64,000 nt of DNA. It comes from Salinigranum marinum (GTDB taxonomy: Archaea; Halobacteriota; Halobacteria; Halobacteriales; Haloferacaceae). The stretch's first letter is position 1. Each line of letters starts with the position of its first letter. Shown here piece by piece: positions 55,149 through 64,000 of this stretch. Made by a program: the position numbers and the translations under genes. Below the pieces are notes generated by a model that had not been told where the DNA came from, searched no databases, and worked only from the letters and a program-made list of their open reading frames with translations. Where the stretch lies: positions 2,229,398 to 2,293,397 of the forward strand of contig NZ_CP100461.1 in assembly GCF_024228675.1 (NCBI RefSeq), given 5' to 3'.

Positions 55149-56059
55149 CAGGCCGCCACCTCCTCCTCGGGAGTGAAGAGTTTGAAGTAGACGACAGCGA
55201 CCATCGCGAGCAGGAAGAACATGATCCCTGCCAGTGCGGTTGCGCCCCCGAAGTTCACCTCGTTGAACGCGAGTTCGTACACGCGAATCGGGAGCGTAGT
55301 CGTCGCGTCGAGTGGACCGCCTCTGGTGGCGAGGTAGATGATGTCGAACTTGTTGAACATCCAGATCCCGCGGACGAGGAGGATGATGAGGATGGCCCCG
55401 CGGAGGTGCGGAATCGTGATATCACGGAACGCTTGCCACGACGACGCACCCTCGACGCGGGCGCGCTCGTAGAGGTTCGGGTCGATCGCCTGGAGGCGTG
55501 CGAGCAGGATGAAGAACGCGAACGAACCGAACTTCCAGACGCTCGTGATCGCGACGGCCGGCATCGCCCACCGGAGTGTCGAGAAGAACGCGATGGGTTC
55601 GTCGATGACGCCGAAGTCAAGCAGCCACTGGTTGATGACGCCGAGGTTCGGGTCGAAGAGGAACTGCCAGATGAAGATGACGACGAGCGTCGGCAGGAGG
55701 TACGGGAAAATCATCATCGTCCGAAGGACGTTCCCACCCTTGATCTGCTGATTGACGACCAACGCGAGCGCGAGTCCGAGCAGGAGACTGAACACCGTTG
55801 TCGAGACGGCGTAGACGACGCTGTTCCAGAGGAACGTCAGGAAGTCCGGTGCGGTCAAGATCTCGGCGTAGTTCTCCAGTCCGACGAAAACGCTCGCGCC
55901 GGTCGGGTCGGTGAACAGGCTCATCCCGAGCGCGTAGAGTATCGGGACCGCCCACACGACGAAGAAGAACGTTACGAGGGGGACGAACGTCGCTAACAGC
56001 AGCAGGCGACGCTCGTCGATGTCTGCGAGCCGTGTCGGAAGAGACGTCGAGGTACTCAT
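55148..56059 (-). CDS. ABC permease, MalF type
   Basis: A 303-residue permease with six helices. The coupling motif is NLYERARVEGASSWQAFRDI, then TIPHLRGAILIILLVRGIWM. The N-terminal pattern (LVTFFFVVWAVPILYALGMS) and FVGLENYAEILTAPDF are usual for the sugar-importer branch. The gene lies 18 bases after the binding-protein gene. Confidence 0.94.
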   Translation of the reverse strand: MSTSTSLPTRLADIDERRLLLLATFVPLVTFFFVVWAVPILYALGMSLFTDPTGASVFVGLENYAEILTAPDFLTFLWNSVVYAVSTTVFSLLLGLALALVVNQQIKGGNVLRTMMIFPYLLPTLVVIFIWQFLFDPNLGVINQWLLDFGVIDEPIAFFSTLRWAMPAVAITSVWKFGSFAFFILLARLQAIDPNLYERARVEGASSWQAFRDITIPHLRGAILIILLVRGIWMFNKFDIIYLATRGGPLDATTTLPIRVYELAFNEVNFGGATALAGIMFFLLAMVAVVYFKLFTPEEEVAA

Positions 56060-56077
56060 TGCGGAGAGATACCTGAG

Positions 56078-57457
56078 TTAGCCCTGCAGTGCCCGGAGCT
56101 CCTCCGCGAGCCAGTCCACAGTCTCACTTGGCGAGAGCCCACCGACGAGTAGTTGATCGGCGGCTTCGCCGAACTTCTGCTGTCCGTAGGCGTCCGCCGC
56201 GACGATGTTCGGAGCGTTGTCGTCACCGGTCGCGAGGACGGTCGTGAACGCATCCCAGTTGTCGCGAACCAGGTCCATGACCTCGGAGTTGTTCTGAACC
56301 GTTTCGTTGGTGGTGTACGCCTCACTGTCGAGTCCCTCGCGCGTCGGCGGGAACTGGAACAGCGGTGCGGAGAGCAGGAAGTCCATGAACCTGTCCGACT
56401 CGTTGAAGAATTTGACGAACTCGCGAGCGCCGTCAGTCGCCTCGCCGTCGGCCCAGACGACGTGGCCCTCCATGTACGCCCACCATTTGTCCTGTTCTTT
56501 GCCGTCGGGGACGGGGAACGCGGTCGGAGACAGCCTCTCAGCGAGGTCAGGACGGTTCCCCATGATGGTGAGAATCGGGAGCCCACCGACGCTCATTGCG
56601 GCGGCGGCGTTCTCCTGCTGGAGGGCGGAGATCGCATCGCCCCACTCCCAGCCCGAGCCGTTCGGTGCGTACTCGGCCATCGACGCGAGCCACTCGAACG
56701 TCTCGACCGCGCGAGTCCGGTTCTCGCCCTGGTCGATAGTGACCTCGATATCGCCTTCTGGACCGCTGTAGATGTCGACGTCGTTCTGCCAAAGCGTCTG
56801 CGTGACCGAGGTATCGGCGTTGTTCGTGTTCCCGGATTGGACGACGTACCCATTGATGTCCTCCTCCTCGCTCGCGCGCTGGGCCTCAGAAAGCCAGTTC
56901 TCCCAGGTCGTCGGGTTCTCCTCGTAGATGTCGTTCCGGTACCACCCCATCAGGGGTTCGACCATCGTCGGGACGAAGTACGATTCGCCGCCGACGTTCA
57001 CGGGATCCGGAAGGCCGGTTCCCTGGACGGCGTCCGTGACCGGTGCGGCGTTGCCGTCACGCTGGTAGCGGTACGCGTCCGAAGCGGTGTCGAAGACGAT
57101 GTCCGGCGGGTTGTTCGCGGCCCGCATCTTCTGTAACTGCTCGTCGGTCGATGTCCCTTTTGCGGTGTACGTGACGTCGACTGTGTAGTCGTACTCGTCT
57201 TCGAACTCCGAGATGATTTGGTCGATGACGTCCTTCGAGTCCCCGCGGTCCGAGAGGTAGGTGATGGTACTCGAGGTGTCGCCCCCGCCGCCTCCGCCGC
57301 TCCCTCCATCGCTCCCGCCGTCGCTGCTCCCACCGCCGCTGGTCTCTCCACCGCCACCGTCGCCGCTACCGTTGCCAAGACAGCCTGCGAGGCCGACTGT
57401 CGCTGTGGTGCCCGCTGCTGTGAGGAACGCACGCCGAGACCGGTGTCTCCGAGACAT
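56078..57457 (-). CDS. Sugar-type ABC substrate-binding lipoprotein
   Basis: A 459-residue exported protein of the MalE/UgpB cluster. The signal RRHRSRRAFLTAAG has twin Arg and ends with a lipobox LAGC; a Gly/Ser/Asp linker of ~40 residues follows. Mature features are VIDQIISEFEDEYDYTVDVT, VPTMVEPLMGWYRNDIYEEN and the AAMSVGGLPILTIMGNRPDL region. It begins the importer operon. The ligand is not defined by sequence. Confidence 0.93.
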   Translation of the reverse strand: MSRRHRSRRAFLTAAGTTATVGLAGCLGNGSGDGGGGETSGGGSSDGGSDGGSGGGGGGDTSSTITYLSDRGDSKDVIDQIISEFEDEYDYTVDVTYTAKGTSTDEQLQKMRAANNPPDIVFDTASDAYRYQRDGNAAPVTDAVQGTGLPDPVNVGGESYFVPTMVEPLMGWYRNDIYEENPTTWENWLSEAQRASEEEDINGYVVQSGNTNNADTSVTQTLWQNDVDIYSGPEGDIEVTIDQGENRTRAVETFEWLASMAEYAPNGSGWEWGDAISALQQENAAAAMSVGGLPILTIMGNRPDLAERLSPTAFPVPDGKEQDKWWAYMEGHVVWADGEATDGAREFVKFFNESDRFMDFLLSAPLFQFPPTREGLDSEAYTTNETVQNNSEVMDLVRDNWDAFTTVLATGDDNAPNIVAADAYGQQKFGEAADQLLVGGLSPSETVDWLAEELRALQG

Positions 57458-57595
57458 GACCCCTACTTTTACACTTAATCATGAACGTCTTTGCCCTACA
57501 TATGTAGGACAGTCAAGTAGGGTCGGCTGCTCCACGAACGTTGCCAGTTGCCGTGTCGGCAGGTGTGTGACTCGACGTCGTGGTGAGCCGGAAAG

Positions 57596-58270
57596 CTAAC
57601 TCTCGAGAGAGGAGGAAGTACGCAACCCCCCGTCACCGTTCGTGCCACTTCGCTGTTCACCCTCGAGTGCGCTGGCTAAGAGCTGGGCCTCCGCCTTCCG
57701 TAAGTGTTCGAGGAACGTCGAGTGCGCGATGTCAAGCTCTGCGGCGAGCGTTTCGGCATCTGCCGCTCGGGGCCACTCGTAGTATCCCTCTGTGAGCGCG
57801 AGCGTGACGACCTCGGTCTGTCGGTCTGACAGCAGCGTCTCTGACGATTTGTACGGCAGCAACTGCATGACTTCGACCGATCCGAACTCTCGAAGCTCTC
57901 GGACGATGTTCCGAAGGTCGTCCCGACGATAGACGACGATATCGAAGATGCGCTCTGTCCCGTTCACGCGGTCCCACCACTGCATCATCCCGTGGTTGTT
58001 CCGGATGATCGGCAGCGCGCCACACGAGCGCTTCGTGAGTTTCACGTGGGTCTCACCGACCCGGTCGACGGTGCGGACCTGCTCCGATGCCTCGAACAAC
58101 CGCACGAACTCGTCGACGTTGTCCCCGGCATCGATGACGAACTTGATGTGCTCGTCGTCGATCACCTCCTCGTAGTTGACTGTGAACGCCGTATCCCAGC
58201 GAGAAGTGACCTGACTGAGGATACAGTCCGTCTCCATATCGAGGTAGAGTTTCGCACGGAGCATTGGCAT
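57596..58270 (-). CDS. HTH_10 (Bat-like) transcriptional regulator
   Basis: A 224-residue regulator typical of haloarchaea. The N-terminal ~140 residues are a sensor-like domain (RAKLYLDMETDCILSQVTSR, IIRNNHGMMQWWDRVNGTER) and ~150-210 are HTH_10: LLSDRQTEVVTLALTEGYYE, then AAELDIAHSTFLEHLRKAEA. It is placed just upstream of the sugar-type importer on the same strand and probably controls it and the CoA-transferase gene. Another ATG lies two codons inside. Confidence 0.9.
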   Translation of the reverse strand: MPMLRAKLYLDMETDCILSQVTSRWDTAFTVNYEEVIDDEHIKFVIDAGDNVDEFVRLFEASEQVRTVDRVGETHVKLTKRSCGALPIIRNNHGMMQWWDRVNGTERIFDIVVYRRDDLRNIVRELREFGSVEVMQLLPYKSSETLLSDRQTEVVTLALTEGYYEWPRAADAETLAAELDIAHSTFLEHLRKAEAQLLASALEGEQRSGTNGDGGLRTSSSLES

Positions 58271-58368
58271 ACGCTGGACGCCGAACGCAGATGAGTGTTT
58301 CCAGAACTCACCGGGGATGAAACGCCTTTCAGCGAGAGCGGGGTAACCGACTCGCGCTCGGTATTCAG

Positions 58369-58719
58369 TGCGGCCTCACCATCCAGCAACCGGGTGCGGA
58401 GGGCCTTGAAGTCCGTTTGTGCATCGTCGTCCCTGTTCAAGTGCTCACGATACCGCTGTTCGAAGTCGACATCGTCCCACGTCGTGTTGTGTGCTTCTGC
58501 ATCGCCGAGCCCATCCGCCTCAAGTTCCTCGGCCCGTCGTTTGATCTGCTCAAGGAAGGTTTGTGGTGGGCTCAGTGCGGGGTGGTTCTCGTCGACAGCT
58601 GGGGCAAACCAGGGCATTGGCGATCTGACAACTCCGACCAAGGCTGCTTGATCGGGCAGGTCTACTAGATCGTGCTGGAGCGCAGCGACGTAGGTGTCCC
58701 GCAGTGTTCCCCGGGTCAT
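58369..58719 (-). pseudogene. Truncated DUF488-family gene
   Basis: About 117 residues match the N-terminal part of a haloarchaeal DUF488 protein: MTRGTLRDTYVAALQHDLVD, LVGVVRSPMPWFAPAVDENH, and WDDVDFEQRYREHLNRDD. The expected end with the C-FEN...CHR catalytic-like motif is missing; after LLDGE the frame runs on into low-quality, Ser/Arg-rich sequence overlapping the HTH_10 gene. The join lies about 100 bases before that gene start, so a deletion fused the two loci. Confidence 0.65.
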
Positions 58720-58872
58720 GTTTCGAGGTAGTTCGTAATCGGTCTTCAAACCAGTCGCAGTGCGGCTTCTTGCTAATCCTGTCGTATTCGCGAATTTACC
58801 GTCCCGAAGGGGGTGAGGGAGAGTCGGAGTCGACTCGGTACCGATTCCATCGACTCTTATTCCCCACTCCTA

Positions 58873-59922
58873 TAGTAGGCGTTAGAACTTTCTGCCCGTG
58901 CATTTGTTATTACTCATGGACCATCTCGACGAGATTTCTGTTGAGAAACTTCAACGCGCACTCAACAATGTTGAGGGAAATAAGCCGTCACAGCGACTGA
59001 CAGCAGCGATAGCGTACAAGAACGGAGTCACACAAACCGAGCTTGCCGAGTGGTACGGTGTGGGGAGACGAACAATTTACAGCTGGCTCAAGCGGCTCGA
59101 AACAGAGCCGCTTGAGCAGGCTGTTCAGGACGATCATCGGTCAGGGAGACCGCGTAAGCTCACCGAAGAACAACAGAAGCAGTTGGAACAAACACTCAAT
59201 CAGCCACCTACTGAAGCAGGAATCGACGCGCCGGCGTGGACGCTGGCGCTTCTTCGCGAGTTTCTCCAGGAAGCGTTCGACGTCAACTATTCAATCCCCA
59301 GTTGTCGGCGGTTGATGAAAGAGACGGGATTGACTTATCAAAAACCTCGTCGTACAGCCGCCGAAGCTGAGCCTGAAGACCGAGACGAATTCCACGAAGA
59401 ACTCAAAAAAAGCGACGAGAGATGGACGTCACGGTAGTTTGTATCGACCAAACCAAGAAATCCGTGCAAGTTGAGCCGCGTGCCGCGTGGTTTCGGCGCG
59501 GCACGCGGCCGTCGGTCGAACTCTCTGGACAACGTGACTGGACGTGCGTGCTTGGCGCGATCACCGAGGACGGTGATCGCTTCTTCTCCCGATTCGAAGA
59601 GTACGTCACCGCCGAACACGCGAAGCATTTCATCCTTGCGCTGTGCGAAGAATTCCAAGAAGATCTAATCGTTATCCTCGATGGTGCGCCATACTTCCGG
59701 GCGTCGGCCGTCACGGACCTGACGGCCCGTGACGACCTCGCCCTCGTGAGATTGCCGGCGTATTCTCCCGAACTCAATCCAGTTGAAGAGTGCTGGAGAC
59801 AACTGAAAGACGCTCTCGGTAACCGATTCTTCGATTCTCTCGACGAACTCACCGCTGCGATCGACAAAGCACTCGACCGTGTCTCTGTTCCAAACATGAG
59901 CAACTATTTTTGATTGTTACTA
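58873..59922 (+). mobile_element. IS630-family insertion sequence
   Basis: A 1050-bp element bounded by TA dinucleotides (58871-58872 and 59923-59924), as expected for IS630/Tc1 insertions that duplicate TA. The ends share TAGTA in inverted orientation; beyond that the terminal repeats are weak. It carries one transposase in two overlapping frames. It lies between the DUF488 remnant and the histidine kinase and disrupts neither visibly. Confidence 0.8.
58916..59913 (+). CDS. IS630-family transposase, two frames (orfA/orfB)
   Basis: OrfA (58916-59437) holds the HTH part: TQTELAEWYGVGRRTIYSWL and DDHRSGRPRKLTEEQQKQLE. OrfB (59422-59913, first ATG) holds the DDE domain: VVCIDQTKKSV (Asp), VILDGAPYF (Asp) and SPELNPVEECWRQLKDAL (Glu). 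The frames overlap and are offset by -1. A run of seven A (59405-59411) just before the overlap allows a -1 slip that joins ELKK to KRREMDVTVV, giving one ~331-residue protein. This arrangement occurs in other IS630 elements. Confidence 0.88.
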
Positions 59923-60040
59923 TAGCTCACCGACGGGAGGTCACGCCCAGCCGTATGTATCGGTTATTCGACGGTATAGCTATCACTTCTGAATGTATCA
60001 GGAAACGCTTATCTTCTGATTTTGCGTGGAGTCTGGTAGT

Positions 60041-63000
60041 ATGCGAGGACCGGTCGACGAACGAGACGCACCGGCACGGGTTCTGTGCGTGGGCGGTGAG
60101 CCGGCGATCGAAGAGGCGTTGCAGTCCCAGTTCGAACGGGACGGCGACATCAGTATCGTCTCCGAGAGCCGTGCCGAAGATGTCGTCGAACGGGTCGCGT
60201 CTGAGCGAGTCGACTGCGTCGTCACTGCCAGTGAACTTCCGGACCGGACCGGCGTCGACCTCGTCGCGTCGATCAGAGAACGCGACGAGACACTCCCCGT
60301 GCTGCTGTTCACCGACAGCGGTTGCGACGAGACGGCGCGAAGCGCCATCCGAGCGGGCGTTTCCGACTACATCCCGTATGAGATGCCCGACGACGGGGTG
60401 GCGCTTTTAGCCGATCGTCTCCGGGCACAGGTCAGAGACGTGCGCGAACGACGGCACACGAGACGACTCGAAACGCGATTTCGACAGACGATCGAACGGA
60501 CAACCGACGCCGTGTACGTGGTCGACAGGCAGTGGCGTATCGAGTATATGAACAGGGCCATGGCCGAGCGCGTCGGTCGTGACCCCGACGCCGTGGTCGG
60601 GAACACGCTCTGGGAGGAGTTCCCAGAGATCGTCGGAACGGATCTCGAAGATAAGTACCGGACTGCCATGGAGACCGGGTTCCCCGTCTCGGCCGAGAAA
60701 CGGCTCGGCAATCCGTTCGACTACTGGGTACGTACCCGCGCCTTCCCTGACGCCGATGGGCTCACCGTCTTTTCTCGAGAAATCAGCAGTGAACGAGACC
60801 GGCAACAGGAACTCGAGCGACACGAGGCAGTGCTCCAGAGCGTGCACGACGCAGTGTTCGTCGTTGACGACACACTCACCGTGCAGTTCGCGAACGCCGC
60901 CGCCGCCAGAGCACTTGGCCGACGCACCGCGGCGCGAGTCGAAGACGAGTCACTCGGTGATCTCGTCGAGGGGATGGTTTCCGCCGCCGACGCGACGGAG
61001 TTCACCCAAGCGGTCAAAGAGACACGCAGAGAGATCGAGGGTGACGGCGGTGCGACCGGGTTGTACGACTTCGACCTCCGGCTCCGTCTCGACACACAAC
61101 TGGATCGACGGTGGTACGACGTTCGGCTGACACCCCTGGAGAGCGGCGAGGATCAAGACGTGCTCGTCGTGGCACGGGACGTCACCGACCAACACGCGAT
61201 CCAGCAGCAACTCGAACGCGAACGCGACCGACTCCGGGAGGTCCAGACCGTGGTCGCCGACGAGACGCTCTCGAGCGACGAGCGCGTCGAGTCGCTTCTC
61301 GAACTCGGGTGTGAGACGCTGGACCTCGACATCGGTCTGGTCGCGGCGATCGAAGACGACACGTACACCGTCGACGGCGCGTACGCGCCGGACGCACCGA
61401 TCGAACCCGGCGACCAATTCGCCCTATCCGCGACGTACTGTGACGAGGTGATCAGGACGGACACCGTCAGCTCGTTCGTCGACGCGATCGACGCCGGCAA
61501 GGGCTCACACCCCGCGTACCAAGAGTTCGAGCTAGAGGCATACGTCGGCGTGCCCCTCACTGTCGACGGGGAGCGGTTCGGGACGCTCAACTTCTCGAGC
61601 CCAAGCGCCCGCGACAAGCCGTTCGACGAGTTCGAACGCACGCTCGTGGAACTCATGGCCGAACTGATCGGTGCAGAGCTCACGCGGGAAACACGGCGCA
61701 TCGAACTTGAGCGACAGAGCTTCCTCTTTGAGCGCGTGCAGGACCTCGCCGACATCGGGATCTGGGAGTACGATCCGGCGGCGGACGACCTCTACTGGTC
61801 CCGCGGCGTCAGACGCATCCACGGTGTCGAGCCGAGCTATGAGCCGACGCTGACCGACGGGATCGAGTTCTACCACCCCGACGACAGGGACACGATCACT
61901 GCTGCCGTCGAACGAGCGCTCGAAACGGGCAACCCGTACGAACTCGACCTCCGCATCGTCCGGGCCGATGACGACGTCAGAGACGTTCGGGCCTGGGGCA
62001 ATCCGGTAGTGAACAACGACTCGAACACCATGCTGCGGGGTGTGATGCAAGACGTCACCGAGCAAAAACGCCGAGAACGAGAGTTGCGACGGGCGCGACA
62101 GCAGTTCGAGACGTTCACCGAGAACGTCGATCAGGGGTTCTTTCTCGTGCCACCGGACTACTCGGAAGTGCTGTTCGTAAACTCGGCCGCCGAGGACCTC
62201 TACGGCGTCTCTGAACACGAACTGCGCCGGAACCCGGAGGCGTGGCTCGACATGATTCACCCGGGTGATCTCGACGCGATGGAAACGGACATCGAGCGGC
62301 AAATGACGGGGGAGGCGGACTGGCCACAGGTGCAGCAGTTCCGCGTCCGGCACCCCGAGCACGGCACACGGTGGCTTCGGTCGCGGGTCTATCCGATCCG
62401 CGACACTGATGGACGGGTCGTGCGACTCGCGGGGATCGCGGCCGACATCACCCCGTTCGAGAAACACAGGCGAAAACTGGAACGGCTTCAGCAGTACACG
62501 AGTCAGCTGATCGACGTGTCGGATGCGGCCGAAGCAGCCCGGATCGGTGTCGACGCGGCGATAGACGTCGTCGGGGTGGACTTCTGCCGCATCCAGCTGC
62601 AGGGACTCGCACAACGGGCTCCCAACACGCCCCAAGACGAGGCGACCACCCGAGCGGTGACGACGTACGAACGCGCGGCCGAGGCCGGCCCGCTCTCGAC
62701 GTTCGCGCGGAACACGTCGACCGGCGAGGCAACCCGGAAACAGACATCTCCGGACGGCGGGACGGTCGACCCAGCGGCGAGGGAGACGCCACTGACCATC
62801 CCGCTCGGAACCCACGGCGTGATTGGTGTCTCCGAGATCGATGCAGCCGACTTCGACGAGATCGACACGACCGTTCTGGAACTCCTCGCCGAAGCGCTGT
62901 CCGGTGCGCTGTCCCGCGCGGAAGGGATGGCACTCCTCCGTGACCGCGAGCGGGCGCTCGAAGCACAGAACGATCACCTCGAGAAGTTCGCCAGTATCGT

Positions 63001-63595
63001 CTCCCACGACCTGCGGAACCCGCTCGGCGTCGCGAACGGCTATCTTGAACTCGCCGAAGAGATGGGAGAGCCCGCGTACTTCGAGAAGACGGCGTCGGCG
63101 CTCGACCGGATGGAGGCACTCGTCGACGATCTATTGACCCTCTCGAAAGCGGGTACCGAGATCGAGGACTCGACCGACTGTGCGCTGTGTGCGGTCGCTC
63201 ACGACGCGTGGAGCTACGTCGAGACGAAGGACGCGGCGGTGCACATAGACGACGGGCTTCCGACGGTCGAGGGCGACGAAAGCCTGCTCACGCAACTGTT
63301 CGAGAACCTCTTTCGCAACGCGGTCGAACACGGCCCCGACGACGTGAGCGTCACCGTCGAACCACTGACGGACCGACAGGGGTTCTACGTGGCAGACGAC
63401 GGGCCCGGCATCCCGCCGGAGAAACGTGAGGAGGTGTTCGAGTACGGCTACACGTCGAGTCCCGACGGCACGGGGTTCGGGCTGGCGATCGTGACCGACC
63501 TCGCCGGCGCACACGGCTGGTCGGTCGACCTCGCAAAGAGCGCGTCTGGGGGTGTGCGCTTCGAGTTCACTCCCACCGAGCGACAGCGTCGGTGA
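60041..63595 (+). CDS. Multi-domain PAS/GAF sensor histidine kinase
   Basis: A soluble 1184-residue sensor. Rough order: receiver-like domain (8-125), PAS (~150-250), PAS (~265-385), GAF (~400-550), PAS (~565-690), PAS (~700-820), GAF (~830-970), HisKA with H989 in SIVSHDLRNPLGVANGYLEL, and HATPase_c (NLFRNAVEHG, VADDGPGIPPEKREEVFEYG, GTGFGLAIV). The receiver-like domain lacks the phospho-acceptor Asp: DCVVTASELPDRTG has A63 there. No transmembrane segment is visible, so it senses internal signals such as redox or light through its PAS/GAF domains. No response regulator adjoins it. CTTATC lies ~30 bases before the chosen ATG. Confidence 0.93.
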   Translation: MRGPVDERDAPARVLCVGGEPAIEEALQSQFERDGDISIVSESRAEDVVERVASERVDCVVTASELPDRTGVDLVASIRERDETLPVLLFTDSGCDETARSAIRAGVSDYIPYEMPDDGVALLADRLRAQVRDVRERRHTRRLETRFRQTIERTTDAVYVVDRQWRIEYMNRAMAERVGRDPDAVVGNTLWEEFPEIVGTDLEDKYRTAMETGFPVSAEKRLGNPFDYWVRTRAFPDADGLTVFSREISSERDRQQELERHEAVLQSVHDAVFVVDDTLTVQFANAAAARALGRRTAARVEDESLGDLVEGMVSAADATEFTQAVKETRREIEGDGGATGLYDFDLRLRLDTQLDRRWYDVRLTPLESGEDQDVLVVARDVTDQHAIQQQLERERDRLREVQTVVADETLSSDERVESLLELGCETLDLDIGLVAAIEDDTYTVDGAYAPDAPIEPGDQFALSATYCDEVIRTDTVSSFVDAIDAGKGSHPAYQEFELEAYVGVPLTVDGERFGTLNFSSPSARDKPFDEFERTLVELMAELIGAELTRETRRIELERQSFLFERVQDLADIGIWEYDPAADDLYWSRGVRRIHGVEPSYEPTLTDGIEFYHPDDRDTITAAVERALETGNPYELDLRIVRADDDVRDVRAWGNPVVNNDSNTMLRGVMQDVTEQKRRERELRRARQQFETFTENVDQGFFLVPPDYSEVLFVNSAAEDLYGVSEHELRRNPEAWLDMIHPGDLDAMETDIERQMTGEADWPQVQQFRVRHPEHGTRWLRSRVYPIRDTDGRVVRLAGIAADITPFEKHRRKLERLQQYTSQLIDVSDAAEAARIGVDAAIDVVGVDFCRIQLQGLAQRAPNTPQDEATTRAVTTYERAAEAGPLSTFARNTSTGEATRKQTSPDGGTVDPAARETPLTIPLGTHGVIGVSEIDAADFDEIDTTVLELLAEALSGALSRAEGMALLRDRERALEAQNDHLEKFASIVSHDLRNPLGVANGYLELAEEMGEPAYFEKTASALDRMEALVDDLLTLSKAGTEIEDSTDCALCAVAHDAWSYVETKDAAVHIDDGLPTVEGDESLLTQLFENLFRNAVEHGPDDVSVTVEPLTDRQGFYVADDGPGIPPEKREEVFEYGYTSSPDGTGFGLAIVTDLAGAHGWSVDLAKSASGGVRFEFTPTERQRR

Positions 63596-63599
63596 ACTA

Positions 63600-63705
63600 T
63601 AGTAGCGTTTGAAAGAAACCACTCACTCGCTCGGACAGGCCTCTCAGATACCGGCTGTAACGACAGAGATGACGTGATCGGTTGCGAAGAGTTTCAAACG
63701 CTACC
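63600..63705. mobile_element. 106-bp MITE, IS630-like ends
   Basis: The element starts TAGTAGCGTTTGAAA and ends TTTCAAACGCTACCA, a 15-bp inverted repeat with one mismatch, flanked by TA on both sides (63598-63599, 63706-63707). It contains no gene. The end sequence resembles the left end of the IS630 element 4.7 kb away (TAGTAGGCGTTAGAAC), so an IS630-type transposase could mobilise it. It was inserted four bases after the kinase stop. Confidence 0.8.
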
Positions 63706-63812
63706 ATAGGTGAAAATTATCTACGATGATAATCCAAAAGTAAAAATTAAACATAGACGGATAGTTCAGAGATATATAAGATGAGGACCGCAGGCATGGG
63801 CGGAGGGACCAC
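63706..63812. promoter_or_regulatory. AT-rich region with TATA box
   Basis: An AT-rich stretch (TGAAAATTATCTACGATGAT and onwards) ends with TATATA at 63773-63778. It could serve a plus-strand gene at the window edge. An ATG at 63781 opens only 11 codons. Confidence 0.4.
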
Positions 63813-64000
63813 GTGACTGCCCGAGTCGGGCCCGACACGACGACGGTCGACGGTGACTCGCCGACGTTCCATTGGGTTCGAGCGAGAGTGAGCGACCGCC
63901 GGGCAGTGTACTCGACCGGCGTGGCGCGGGGAACGGGCGCTCCGTCTGGTGTCGGCACCCGAGCACCGGTCGGTATGCCCCCCCACCGCACACCCCAAGA
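63813..64000 (+). CDS. Possible start of a gene running off the edge
   Basis: A GTG opens a frame that stays open to the window end (about 62 codons), about 35 bases downstream of a TATATA box. The protein (TARVGPDTTTVDGDSPTFHW, Arg/Gly/Pro-rich after) shows no recognisable domain, and open frames by chance are common in this GC-rich DNA. Confidence 0.2.
   Translation, partial: MTARVGPDTTTVDGDSPTFHWVRARVSDRRAVYSTGVARGTGAPSGVGTRAPVGMPPHRTPQ

Overview
The window is chromosomal DNA of a haloarchaeon (class Halobacteria); the genus cannot be fixed from it. The evidence is a high-GC, Asp/Glu-rich proteome, an FtsZ1-type division protein, an archaeal DtdA D-aminoacyl-tRNA deacylase, Tat-type lipoprotein signals with a lipobox Cys, TATA boxes about 25-35 bases upstream of many start codons (leaderless transcripts), HTH_10 and IclR regulators, and ISH-type insertion sequences.

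Layout. 0-10.5 kb is mostly housekeeping: a photolyase scrap, ftsZ1, dtdA, two Na+/Ca2+-exchanger-family proteins, aroE, a helix-hairpin-helix protein behind an 18-codon leader ORF, a class IV aminotransferase, an NMT1/THI5-like protein and a Rieske protein. A decayed tnpB lies at 10.5-10.9 kb. 11-30 kb is metabolic and looks like a catabolic region for an unidentified substrate: two universal stress proteins, an MFS carrier, a gamma-carbonic-anhydrase-like protein, an acetyl-CoA-synthetase-like ligase, an amidohydrolase with a MIP18-like protein, two SDRs, a tungsten aldehyde:ferredoxin oxidoreductase, a ribose-type ABC importer, a BKACE enzyme, an IclR regulator, an esterase, a ring-cleaving VOC dioxygenase and a LUD protein. 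30.5-33.1 kb holds an IS1341-type tnpB element split by an ISH1-like IS5-family element with an 8-bp target duplication. 33-40.5 kb carries an AAA ATPase, an ATP-grasp protein, an RHH protein, a methyltransferase, two membrane proteins and a sugar-dehydrogenase lipoprotein.

40.6-45.5 kb is the most unusual segment. Five tightly overlapping minus-strand genes encode a 52-residue zinc-ribbon protein, an acidic helical protein, a Cas7/Csm3/Csf2-like RAMP protein, an unrecognised protein and a two-G-loop Cas5/Csm4/Csf3-like RAMP protein. No Cas1, Cas2, Cas3, Cas10 or CRISPR array is in the window. A winged-helix gene and a twice-frameshifted gene diverge from this operon. It looks like an orphan type IV/III-like CRISPR effector module or a RAMP system with another function.

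45.5-58.3 kb returns to transport: a phosphonate/phosphate-type phnDCE importer, a TrkH potassium channel subunit, small membrane proteins, and a class III CoA-transferase beside a sugar-type ABC importer (SBP, two permeases, ATPase) with an HTH_10 regulator. 58.4-64 kb has a truncated DUF488 gene, an IS630-family element whose transposase needs a frameshift, a 1184-residue multi-PAS/GAF histidine kinase, and a 106-bp MITE whose ends resemble the IS630 element.
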